This document shows positions 54,824 to 64,000 of a stretch of DNA of 64,000 nt, in pieces. The notes below the pieces were generated by a model that was not told the DNA's origin, did not search any database, and saw only the letters and a list, made by a program, of their open reading frames with translations. Numbering within the stretch: position 1 is the stretch's first letter; every line of letters begins with the position of its first letter. The translations under genes and the position numbers were made by a program. The stretch is from Marsupella aquatica (taxonomy: Eukaryota; Marchantiophyta), in assembly GCA_973895155.1 (NCBI GenBank), contig OZ316891.1, forward strand, positions 1,488,001 to 1,552,000. The letters run 5' to 3'.

Positions 54824-56431
54824 CTATGTTGACACTAACCCTGCTGTGAGATTAACAACACGGTAGCATTGTAAACTACAAAGAGGCAAACTGGACTTGG
54901 CGTCCCGGTACTTGCGAGGATTGGTGCAGGATGGAGCTGCACACTGCTGTGGAGGGGGTGGGTACACAGGAGTAGAGAATATCTCTGGAAGTTTGGCATC
55001 TTCAGACCAAGAAACTATTGTGCCTTGAGGTCCCAAGGTCCACCGAACGCTATTTGAGGGAGCCTCCAATGCTGCAGCTTTTTTCTCTTGCTTAATCTCT
55101 TCTCTTTGCTTTTGCAAACGTTCCTCTTTCTTCCTCCTGGTTGAGTCTTGGCCCAATATCTTCTGAATTGCAGTAGCCTGCTGCTCTTTGGCAGCTTTTT
55201 CAACCACTTGTTTCCGCCGACTAGCCGCTTCAGCTTTCTTCGCCTGACGGTCCTCCAGACTCAGCTTTGTAGTACCCCGGCGACTAAAATGGGACAACCC
55301 ATCCGGAAATTCAATCAGATTCAGCCCTCCATTTGCTTCCCCATCTACATTTGCCAATTGGAGTGATCTTTGACGTGCTGTAAGAGGGGCACTCCTCCCC
55401 TTCGCTCCATAAGACAAGGAATCGGATGTCTTTTTCGCCTGTTTCGATTTAGAACTGGAGTCCATCTCATCATTCCAATCCTCTGCATCAGCATCAGAAT
55501 CCGAAGAGCCTCTATCCGAGGCACCTGCACCATTCTCATTATTCGAGTCACTGTCCTGGCTCCCCGACTTTCCATCTGCATCAGACTGCTTTCTTCTGCC
55601 GCTCTTTTGCATACCCACGTCCGGTACATCATCTTCAAAATCCTCCAGCACCTTCCTCTTTGGAACTCTAGAGCTCTTGCGAACACCACCCTGATCAGCC
55701 TGCCGAGCACTTCCAACAGCGGCAGCAACATCTGGATCGGTCTCTTTCTCAGCCTCTTTGCCCTCAACAGCTCGAGTTTCGGCAGGGTTAAGGTCTTTCT
55801 TGACCGGCAAAGGGCGGACATAGTAGTCATCGTCATCAGAATGGTCCTGAAGGATAAGGCGATGCCTCCGCTTCTTCACAGGCTCCAATGATTTCTTTCG
55901 TTTCATATCGCCATTTCGCACATCAAATTGTGAGCTTTGCTTTCGCTTTGGTGGGAAGGACTTGCCTTGTCCCCCCTTTAATCTCCCTTTGAAACGAATC
56001 CCGGATTGGGTCTTACCCCCTTTGTCAAATCGTTGCTTCCTGGCTGAAGAGTCCTTTCCACTACCATCTCCTTCATTGTCTCCACTCTTACCGTTCAGTA
56101 TTCTATGTCTTCCTTGCTTCCGCTCGGCGATCTCCTTCCAGCTCAGTTCTTTGCCATTGGAATGTCCTCCGTGACGCCTCTCGCCGTCCCTCTCCCGATC
56201 CGGAGAATTGTCACGCTCACTGATCCTTTTAAATTTCGACAAATGCTTTTGACTCTTATCCGCAGCAGTCACGTCTCTGAGGCCCCTCTTCTTCCTCATC
56301 ACCTTGCCCTCGAACCTGTGTGCACTCCTCCCTTCGTCTCCATTCGCATCCCTACCGTCTTCCATGGCATTTGACTCTTTTTCGCTTATCCCCCTCCTCT
56401 CATAAACAAAGTCATTGCTGTGGTTCTCCAT
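54824..56431 (-). CDS. INO80 complex subunit B-like protein (PAPA-1 region plus HIT zinc finger)
   Basis: An uninterrupted frame of 535 residues from the first ATG at 56431. The frame is open further upstream without another Met. The first 350 residues are basic, acidic and Ser-rich, and probably disordered. Near residue 355 a PAPA-1-like conserved region begins (LTARQRSLQLANVD, then GLSHFSRRGTTKLSLEDRQAKKAEAA), followed by a basic coiled-coil stretch (STRRKKEERLQKQREEIKQE). A HIT-type zinc finger ends the protein (CAAPSCTNPRKYRDAKSSLP, then CSLQCYRVV). This pair of domains is that of INO80B/Ies2, a subunit of the INO80 nucleosome remodeller that acts in the nucleus. The last codons (LTAGLVST) may be intron read-through, because gttagt follows ACAGCAGG. 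The gene looks intact. Confidence 0.88.
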   Translation of the reverse strand: MENHSNDFVYERRGISEKESNAMEDGRDANGDEGRSAHRFEGKVMRKKRGLRDVTAADKSQKHLSKFKRISERDNSPDRERDGERRHGGHSNGKELSWKEIAERKQGRHRILNGKSGDNEGDGSGKDSSARKQRFDKGGKTQSGIRFKGRLKGGQGKSFPPKRKQSSQFDVRNGDMKRKKSLEPVKKRRHRLILQDHSDDDDYYVRPLPVKKDLNPAETRAVEGKEAEKETDPDVAAAVGSARQADQGGVRKSSRVPKRKVLEDFEDDVPDVGMQKSGRRKQSDADGKSGSQDSDSNNENGAGASDRGSSDSDADAEDWNDEMDSSSKSKQAKKTSDSLSYGAKGRSAPLTARQRSLQLANVDGEANGGLNLIEFPDGLSHFSRRGTTKLSLEDRQAKKAEAASRRKQVVEKAAKEQQATAIQKILGQDSTRRKKEERLQKQREEIKQEKKAAALEAPSNSVRWTLGPQGTIVSWSEDAKLPEIFSTPVYPPPPQQCAAPSCTNPRKYRDAKSSLPLCSLQCYRVVNLTAGLVST

Positions 56432-57254
56432 CACAGTGCTGCCAGAGCCGAAACCAAGAGCCTTCCTGGACCCGACGCAACTCAACTGAACCCTAAATCC
56501 GACGGCCTCCTCGTTCTGCTCCTAGGATTCACCAATTTCTCCTCTATACGTTTCCCGTCAAAAAGTTCTTGCTCATCCTTTGTTATCGGTGGTTTCCCGA
56601 AGGCCAAACTCCATGAGAACCCTTAATTCCAATTCTTCCTTGTACAACATACATATTAATTGTCTTCCCACCGTTCATCCACGAAAAGAAGACCCTGTTT
56701 CAACCAGATAACCAAGCAGATGTTGCGACGGGTAACACTTCCACTAAAGTTCTCTTCCTGATCTGGCTTGCGCTCAGCACTATCAAACAAACAGTCCTTT
56801 CGAGCAATCAATTTCCAGGCCGTAAACTCTCGTCTGTTCTCCTCCTTATTGAGACGAGGCGAGACGAGACAAGACGACGCTCCTCGGCGCGTCCCAGCAA
56901 TCAAATTTCAAATCAATCCCACCTCTCAAGTGCCCCGCTGCCGCTCCACAACGGCCTTCTCCTCCTCGCTAGACCCAAAAACTGCGTTGAAACGCTGACA
57001 CCAACCTCCTCCTCCCGATGCCAAATAGACGCCCACGAACATCGCCCCGCCTCGAAGTCAGGAAAATCGTGTTACAGTACCGACGCGAAACTCTTCCGCC
57101 GCCTCCCACACCGACGTTCAGGTTCTTCCTGACAACAAGAGAGGGCGCTCGAGACCTCCGAACCCACTACTAGAGTCTCATTTTCCAGGGTTGCTTCTTC
57201 TTCTCCTTCTTCTGCTTCCGCCTCCAACCCTAAATTCGGCCCGGTGTCGTGTCG
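56432..57254. other. Upstream region of the INO80B-like gene
   Basis: Leader and promoter region. It becomes GC-rich from about 56850. No further gene is supported. Confidence 0.3.
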
Positions 57255-57371
57255 TGCTCGCTCGCTCGATCATCGTCCGTTCCCCACGAGGATTCCTGTT
57301 CGCTCGCTCGATCGTCGCCCGTTCCCCGCGAGGAGCATTCCTGCTCGCTCACTCGGCCATCGCCCGTTACG
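57255..57371. repeat. GC-rich minisatellite, three units of 42-45 bp
   Basis: Units at 57255-57296, 57297-57341 and 57342-57371 share tcgctcgctcgat, cgtcgcccgttcccc and cgaggattcc-type words. CpG content is high. Overlapping ORFs on both strands here (57191-57682 and 57230-57535) are by-products of the repeat. Confidence 0.8.
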
Positions 57372-57646
57372 GAAACCTCGCCCACTGGATTCGAGTTTGC
57401 CATCGCGTTCGCCCCTTTCCCACCCAAGTCCCCAACTGTGCCGGCCCGGATGAGCAGAAGCTCTGCGCCGATGTACTGCTGCTGCTGCTCCTCAATTGCG
57501 GGGGCACATATCGAATTCCCTTCGCCCAGCAGCATCAGCGATGGCTGGGCGAATATCGATCGCCCTCTCTGCCTCCCTCGCGCAGAGCAATGGCACCATT
57601 CTTTGGAACAGTGCCCTCCTCTCTCCTCACCTTCTTATTAGGCAGC

Positions 57647-57724
57647 GTACACTCTATGAGAAGGAGGGCCAGGGTAGAGTAGAGTAGAGTAGTGTACTCT
57701 ATGAGAAGGAGGGCCAGGGTAGAG
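57647..57724 (+). repeat. Local direct duplication (about 32 bp)
   Basis: ctctatgagaaggagggcca-gggtagag occurs at 57652-57679 and again at 57697-57724, separated by a short agagt run. Confidence 0.85.
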
Positions 57725-57847
57725 ACTATGTTTTTGTGGAGGATAATGAAGGTCTGGTCTGGGGTTACTAGCCCTTTCACCTTGACTGGGAAGGCCTTCT
57801 GGTCACCATGTTCACCCTTGCCCCAGATATGCATTATAGTACTTAAT

Positions 57848-58110
57848 TTATGTTGGGAAAAAGGTTGTTTATGGGCAACAGATTATGAGAATAGCAAGGG
57901 CAGGCTTTATGTTCGGAAAAAGGTTATTTATGGGCAACAGATTATGAGAATAGCAAGGGCAGGCTTTATGTTCGGAAAAAGGTTATTTATGGGCAACAGA
58001 TTATGATCATAGCAAGGGCAGTCTTTCTGGTCACAGGGTTCACCCTTGCCCAGATATGCAGTATAGTAATTGATTTATGTTCGGAAAAAGGTTATTTATG
58101 GGAATAGCAA
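57848..58110 (+). repeat. 59-bp tandem repeat, three full copies and a partial copy
   Basis: Copies at 57848-57906, 57907-57965 and 57966-58024 begin ttatgttcggaaaaaggtta and include gcaacagattatga. A shortened fourth copy is at about 58075-58110. The flanking words ttctggtcac and cacccttgcc(c)cagatatgca occur both before (57797-57840) and between (58025-58065) copies, so a larger unit was also duplicated. Confidence 0.9.
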
Positions 58111-59454
58111 GGGCCTCCAGAAATTTATGTGTCATAGCCTTTGCCCCCTGGAGATGGGTGTAGTTTTCAGTGGAGGCCTCAATGACCTTTGTTGGCCAGT
58201 ATTTTGGCATGAATGGAACCAAGATTCGGAATGAGCAAGCCGTAGATCAAATCTATATGCCATTCAATTTGCTTTGCTCTCAAAGTTTCAAGAGCGGCTG
58301 CCATGAGTGCACTTTGTCATGTCTCGGATCCGGAGCATTGTCCAACAAAAGGTCATTTAAGCATCCACAGAAACTTATGCTCACCTCCTGGTGGCAACTG
58401 GTATAAGTGCAATGTCAGTCTCCCTCATTGCCCCCTTCCTCTGTGTTGGCAGGTCAAGAGGGAGGAAGTCACTACTCCAAATGCTTCTATTGTTGCTATG
58501 TGTGAGGAGGGCACTCAATATTTGCCTTGCCTTTGTCACGATGGCAAAGCCTCTTTGATGGCAATGGGTATGATCACCACACACTTCAAAATATGTTTCC
58601 CAAATCTTTTTGAATTTTTAGCACTGCCTTTTGTTCAGCAAGGATTGTTACTGGTATACCAGGTTAGGGTAATTGCCAAATTACCCTATTATTTGGGCAC
58701 AAACTTGAGCTCCAACATTCAAGATCACCATGTTACCTAATTGTGAGATGGGAAATGAGAAACCCAATGAGAGAGCCCTTGGGATTGAATCCATTGGCAA
58801 AGTGTCGAAAATACTTGTTGCAAATCAATATACGAAGGAGTGAATGGTTCAGGATGGCCAAAAGTGCTATTGTAATAGTAAGTGGTCTAGTGGAACTCTA
58901 AACATTTTCTATCTTGAATTGATTGGATTACAAACACAATTTGGAACTGGTCGGTGCCACATCTGGGTTACTCACTTTGCTCAAGATCCCCAGATTTGGA
59001 ACCTTCGTTATGTTATGTTCAAGCTATTTAACATTCAACTGTGACAGGTAATACTTGGGTTAGCTTTGTTGATACATTTCTTCTTCGGGAGTAATAATAG
59101 CTTCTTATTTGTGATAGAGAGATGGAAATTTTAGAGACACCGCTGACAATGTGTCACGGCTTGTAGAGATTACTTTGCTCTGGTAGATTTGTGGATTTCC
59201 CCACAAACCTCTCGTGAAGGTTAACATGGAAATTAAAGAACAAGAGTAGGTGCGGTTCAGAAACATTTTTCATTTCAGTATGGGTTTGTTTGGAATTCAA
59301 ATTAGCCCGTATTTAACACTCAACGTGGGTCATTTTTGTAAGCAAAGGGATTAAGCCCAAGCCAAAGCACAAATGGAGATCAGTGATTTCTACGTCGAAG
59401 GACCAAAATCGAAGAGAGGAAAAACCAGACGGGTTTCATGCTTATTTCTTCTGA
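58111..59454. other. Intergenic, no gene recognised
   Basis: A 145-codon plus-strand frame at 58303-58740 has no recognisable domain. I see nothing else supported. Confidence 0.3.
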
Positions 59455-60051
59455 TCAACAACACGGGCTATAACAGTCATATGATCCGTTTGTCCAATGC
59501 AGATCATTTGTAGAGTATGAACTGGCGTTGAAATGGTCTAAAAGCTGCTGTAACGTATTCTCCAGCTGCAACGCATACTCTGAAAAATTATTCCGCAATG
59601 GACAATCAATGTGACACTTCTTGATATAGTTGACATTCAAAGGATTTACTCCGTGGCCACAGTTGCAAAAGTGGAGGAACTTGCACTCCATAGCTCTGCA
59701 TCTTCTCCATGCGTATAGCCTGCAGAGCATGTGAGAATCTGCCCAATGCCAGAGACATAATCAACGCCTCATCCACTTCTTCTCAGCAAGAAGATTTAAA
59801 TATAGCTGCTTGTGGAGCGATTGTAGTTTCAGCCATGTTTTCGAGTTGTCCAAACAGAGTAGTCGTTGAATACTGGTGTGGTCAGTGTCACATCCTTGAA
59901 TGTCACAATCCTCAACGTCATCAAGGATGGCCGGATTCTCTTTGGACAAGCCCTTCTTCAAAAACCTGGCTGAAACTACATTAGACCCTGTACACGCCTG
60001 AACTACGTGCACTGACAAATTACTCGTCGTCAAAGCACTTCTGCCATACAA
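59455..60051 (-). other. Open frame with one internal stop, downstream of the coiled-coil gene
   Basis: A minus-strand frame runs from 60051 to the stop at 59455 with a single TGA at 59761-59763. Upstream part: STRQRLLCLDNSKTWLKLQ-like with an acidic DDVEDCDIQGCD stretch. Downstream part: Cys/His-containing CKFLHFCNCGHG and CHIDCPLRNN. It starts only 13 bp below the predicted stop of the coiled-coil gene, so it may be 3' untranslated sequence, an alternative last exon or a decayed neighbour. I do not recognise a family. Confidence 0.3.
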
Positions 60052-60063
60052 ACTACTGTGTCC

Positions 60064-63000
60064 CTATGCTAAATCTGCTTGAGAGTCATTCAATCTGCCA
60101 CTGTCTCGGCTGCTGTTCGTGTTCATGCTTTGAACAAAACAATGTCATAAGAAAGTAGCAGGCATAGTGGCAAGAGCCGTATCTACTTAAAAAGACATAG
60201 TTACCTTTTCTTCTCAACTGCTCTATGACGTTGTACAATTCCTTCTCGTCTGGCTTTCTGTAGTAGAAACAGCAAACTTAACTTGAAGCTCAAAAGAACG
60301 AGGGCTTTGTTGATATGTTTGCACAAGGTAGTTGGAGTGCTTCTTGTAGGAAAAACAGCAGAATGGGGGAGAAGTGACACGTCTTCATGGCTGAAGGTTC
60401 TTGTGGCAAAGCTCGTAATTCACAAGACCATGCACATTCCACGCTATTTGAATATCATTGCAAACTTGTCTTTGATTCAGTGACCAAGAATTTTGCAGAA
60501 TGATTCGATAATAACTATAGTTGTTGGTCTCAGGGATTGAGATGTAAGGAACAACGTTGGGTCTCTAATAGATATTAGAAATAAATTCTAAGGTATCCGT
60601 TATAATATAGATTGATTTGATGCATTGCCAAGGTCACTAAATTTATTTCAGCAGAATAGAGAATTGAGAAATGTACATCAGCAGAAGCATTTTCTTGACC
60701 GAGGAAACTGATTCAGGACCTGTGCTTATATTTATCTAACGGCGTACCAGGTCTGCTACACTTTTCAACTGCATCTGAACAGCTTCGCGTTGTTTTGCTA
60801 TGCACTTCTCCCTCCACAACTCAGCCTTGTGCCTCTTTTCTGCTTTTTGTTGCTCCAGTCTAACAAGAACAAACAGATTTTTGGTAGAATCACTGATACT
60901 GGAATATCTAAATGTCCCTAGAGCCAGCTCAATTTCTTCCTAGAAGGGTCCTCAAGTTGAATGTTCAGTTTAATGCTGTGATTGGATCTAATTCTTACCC
61001 ATTTATTATGCCAATCAATTAACATTCTTATCCTGTTATAAATAGTCTCTTCAGCCTTCCTGGCACTCTAGTAAGGAAATTCTAGAAGAGGATGAGGTAA
61101 CAACTTTACACCTCTTTTTCTTAAGGATATGAAGAGAATGAGCCCGCTCATTTGCACATCGTCTTTCCACTTCCATTGCACATTTCCAAACATCTGAAAA
61201 AAACTGCTTACCCTGCAATGCGATGCAATGTACTACTCAATCTCCAGTTGGAGGAGTGCATTAGCCCATATTGCTCTGCTGTGCAAGAACTGGCCCTCAA
61301 CTGAACAGGCAAAACAACTCCTTTTAGACAATAGAATCCAGATTTCTGAGAAACAATCAACAAGTTTCAGGTGATTCATCATGGGCACCACACAAGATCC
61401 CATTCTTAATGAAACATGAAAACAAGATCCCTAATCCCATTTGAAATGTCTATATGATCGCATTCCTTGTTTCTCATTTTGAATGTCCAAACAATGTATG
61501 CAGTTGTCCCAAAATCATGTCCTTGTAGAGCCAGCTTATTTAAGGTATTTAAAAAATAATTTTCAGAACATAAAAAAGCAGTACTAATGTTAAATTGTTA
61601 GAAAACGTAAAATAGGACTTGTTAATTCGAGACAGAGAGAGTCGAGGGAGTGCGTGATACTGAAGCACGATGGTACCAACCTACCTGTCCACGGATTTCA
61701 TATTCCTCTCGGCCCTTCAAGACTACCACTCCCATTGGGCATGTGGTCACTCCCTCGCTGCTGAGACTAGAGCCGCTGATAGAAGCATCGAATTGACTCT
61801 GCTTCCGTTTGCTGTCCCGAGAAACAGAATGGCCAAGTGGTTGCCTTGTGCAAGTTCTGGTGTTATCGTTAACACTCCAGTTTCCAAGAGATGTTTTGGA
61901 TCTGATATTTTCCTTTCCTCTCATCTGAGTATGCCCAACTCTAGAAAATCTGCTTAGCGATGACTGGGATCTTCCAAGAACCCGCACACCACGGCTCTCT
62001 ACATGAAGGTGCTTTAAATTACCTTTGGGAGATACTATTTGAGGAAGGATGACTTCAAGATCACCTGATTCTGTGATGTCTGGTGGTGTAGGGCTGGTGG
62101 CACTTTCGAGACTTCTCATTTCAAGGGCTGAAAATGATGTAGGAATGAAGTTCCAGCCGGTGGGAGTGCATGGCTCAGAATTCACTAAATCTGGCACCTG
62201 TCAGAAAAAGCGCAGGTTATTGCAAGCGGTCTACAATGTCCACAATTGGTTTGTGATTGTCGGGGATATACCACAAAGCTGAGAAAACACGATCGAAACA
62301 ATCTGTGAGACAGAAAATTCAAGTTCCCTACGGGTTTGTAAGAAACTGCTAAGAGCATTTCCACCTTCCCGAAAAATCATTCGGAGAGGGCATCTTAAGT
62401 ACATCTTCGTATGAATTGCTGGCCTGGATGCAAACCGATTTTGATTCCTCAAATTATAGAATAGTGAGAATCCTGTGCCTTATCAGTTAGAGGTGTTTGT
62501 ACAAAAAGAGGCTTCGGTAAGGTACAATCCGTCGTCTTTGGCACAGCAATCGTGTCCCCTCTCGTATGGTCGTTACTATATGTCTTCTCTACTAGGGAGT
62601 CCATTGCTTTCTGTCTCACGAGTGCCTGTATCATGCACTCTCTATGTAGCTTGGAAATGCCATTTCCCCCCTTGGAATTTTTACGAAGCTCTTTCTCAAG
62701 ATATAGTCTTACCTTGTCCATCTTGGGCGCCTGCATTGTCAAATTTCTAAGCTTTAGCAACTGTCAATGATCATTCATAAACAACCATTTCGCTTCAATG
62801 TTCTTCCATGCATCGTGTATTGTATCAAAGTCATCTCAAGATCAAAGACTTTCCATCTACGTGGGAGTCAATTGAGATCGAACAAACTCTGTACGATTCA
62901 TATATCCTTGACAACTCATTATGTCTGTCAAAGCAAACTTTTACATAGATCCAATTCGAAAAATGTAAAACAGATGGGACGTAATATCACCTCTTTAAAG

Positions 63001-63821
63001 ATAGGGCCCAGATCCCTTCCCTTATCATGAACGGCAAGGCCATCACACTTAGACCTTCTCAAGTTGCAATTATTGTCAATATGACCAAAGGGAAGCCGGC
63101 GAGGCCTTGCTTGTGGGATTCTTGTGAGGTGCTTTTCTTTAGAAGACACCGCCACGCGGCAGTGCAAATCTTTCAAAAATTTGCCATATTTCTCCTCTTT
63201 CTCTTTCTGTCTTGCTTTCGTTGCTTCTGTTATCTTTGCTGCTGCCTCCTGGGGAATAAATTATACATTCATATGCTAGTATGCACACTCTAGAACTCCA
63301 AAAGAATTATGTAAGAGTTTTTTCATGTCTCTATCTAGTCTGTTGATGTCCAAAGTGGGACTTATGTAATTTGGAGGGACCAATAAGAAGACCTGCCACA
63401 TGCATCACCAGTAATGGAGGACAGAACATTCTATTAGGCCGAAACAAAATTATCTTTCACAAACAACAAGTATTTTGCTTGGGCATCGAACTCATTGAAC
63501 GAGTGAAATGTGCATTTTATGTGAAAAGGCAAAACATGAGAGAGGAGTTCACCTTGGCATTCGTCAACCACAGTGACAGATTATCTGCCCCATGCTGGCC
63601 ATAGGTATCCACCATGTCATGGAGGGGTCCGTGGTGATTCGGATGCATCGTAGCTCGTCCACTCCAAAAGGAACTCCTCTGGCTCCCATCACCAATCATT
63701 ACAGCGATAACAAACCATCGGTCTTCCGCTAAGTGGCAGCACAGTAAATCTGTCTGATTCTTTCTGATTTGCTCAGTCCATAAATTGGAAGGAACCTTAT
63801 TTTCCAGAACCTCAAGAAATC
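60064..63821 (-). CDS. Unrecognised coiled-coil protein, 3' part (5' end outside the window or unresolved)
   Basis: Eight phase-consistent exons: 63553-about 63821 (acceptor uncertain), 62991-63248, 62503-62730, 61685-62197, 61112-61212, 60748-60859, 60205-60257 and 60064-60127, ending in TAG. They encode about 535 residues. The first visible exon has no Met before WTEQIRKNQTDLLCC and reads HLAEDRWFVIAVMIGDGSQ and MVDTYGQHGADNLSLWL. Then come a basic helix (KITEATKARQKEKEEKYGKF), a Ser/Arg-rich disordered middle, and C-terminal basic coiled-coil exons (KCAMEVERRCANERAHSLH, LEQQKAEKRHKAELWREKC, KARREGIVQRHRAVEKK). If the 60748 donor is not used, a TAG at 60736 ends the protein earlier. I cannot name the family. 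Cytoskeletal or centrosomal scaffolds look like this, but that is only resemblance. Confidence 0.65.
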
Positions 63822-64000
63822 CTCAATAGGGCCAATTCTGTGATTAAAGTTGAGCAGTGGAGCCGGGAGGTTACATGATACAGAACACGAAGAGCGAGCC
63901 CCAAATCATCTCATATTTCTCCGCTGAAATTGGAGCTCCGGAGTTTATGTACGAAGCATCAGACTGGAATACCGTTACAAATTGATGGACCCTGTGGCAA
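63822..64000. other. Window edge upstream of the coiled-coil gene
   Basis: Probable intron or leader of the gene that ends at 60064. A possible acceptor (ttaatcacag) lies near 63841, but the frame after it meets a stop. Confidence 0.3.

Noticed and set aside
55370-55891. 173-codon plus-strand frame and 163-codon minus-strand frame at 55345-55836
   Set aside because: Shadows of the INO80B-like coding sequence in other frames.
57191-57682. 163-codon plus-strand frame and overlapping 101-codon and 130-codon frames
   Set aside because: GC-rich minisatellite keeps several frames open on both strands at once; no domain and no consistent model.
58303-58740. 145-codon plus-strand frame as a gene
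   Set aside because: No domain, no splice model and biased low-information composition; left as intergenic.

Overview
This is nuclear DNA from a land plant. The evidence is spliced genes with GT-AG introns, an eL20 ribosomal-protein fragment, an ABCB2/ABCB10-like plant transporter, an EDM2-type PHD module, and plant CACTA, copia-type and LINE-type mobile elements. Divergence of the host proteins and a FIST-plus-LON protein architecture lean toward a non-flowering plant (bryophyte or other seed-free lineage). That lean is inference; the species cannot be fixed from the sequence. All gene models were read by eye from ORFs, splice sites and reading phase.

Left part (1-26.4 kb): a nested mobile-element island. 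A decayed LINE (about 420-26435 when its pieces are joined) is split twice. The first insertion is a 17.2-kb CACTA DNA transposon (1294-18465). It has 11-bp perfect terminal inverted repeats starting CACTA, a TAC/TAC target duplication, subterminal GTCA-type repeats, a three-exon tnp2 transposase gene and a ten-exon TNPA-like gene. Its left half carries cargo: an antisense C-terminal fragment of ribosomal protein eL20, an EDM2-like multi-PHD reader module and an intact-looking tandem-BRCT gene. The second insertion is a 7.4-kb LTR element with 168-bp LTRs and no recognisable genes of its own (18810-26183). That element contains a deleted Ty1/copia element (20084-23959), whose 3' LTR holds a 638-bp MITE-like insert with perfect 18-bp terminal inverted repeats.

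Right part (27.4-64 kb): host genes, all large models on the minus strand. They are a complete 11-exon ABCB transporter (27496-34875), a 10-exon gene fusing a FIST-like region to a LON substrate-binding domain (42772-47558), an uninterrupted INO80-subunit-B-like gene (PAPA-1 plus HIT zinc finger, 54824-56431), and the 3' part of an unrecognised coiled-coil gene running off the right edge (60064 to about 63821). A 105-codon plus-strand ORF at 49995-50309 may be a small organelle-targeted protein. The spaces between hold retroelement relics, minisatellites, an inverted repeat and unassigned sequence.

The most interesting system is the CACTA element. It has transposase genes damaged by only one obvious lesion each, a GW/WG-rich disordered region built from short phase-1 exons, and chromatin/DNA-repair-type cargo (EDM2-like PHD, tandem BRCT). 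This combination raises the possibility of element-encoded interference with host silencing, which is a hypothesis and not shown by the sequence.
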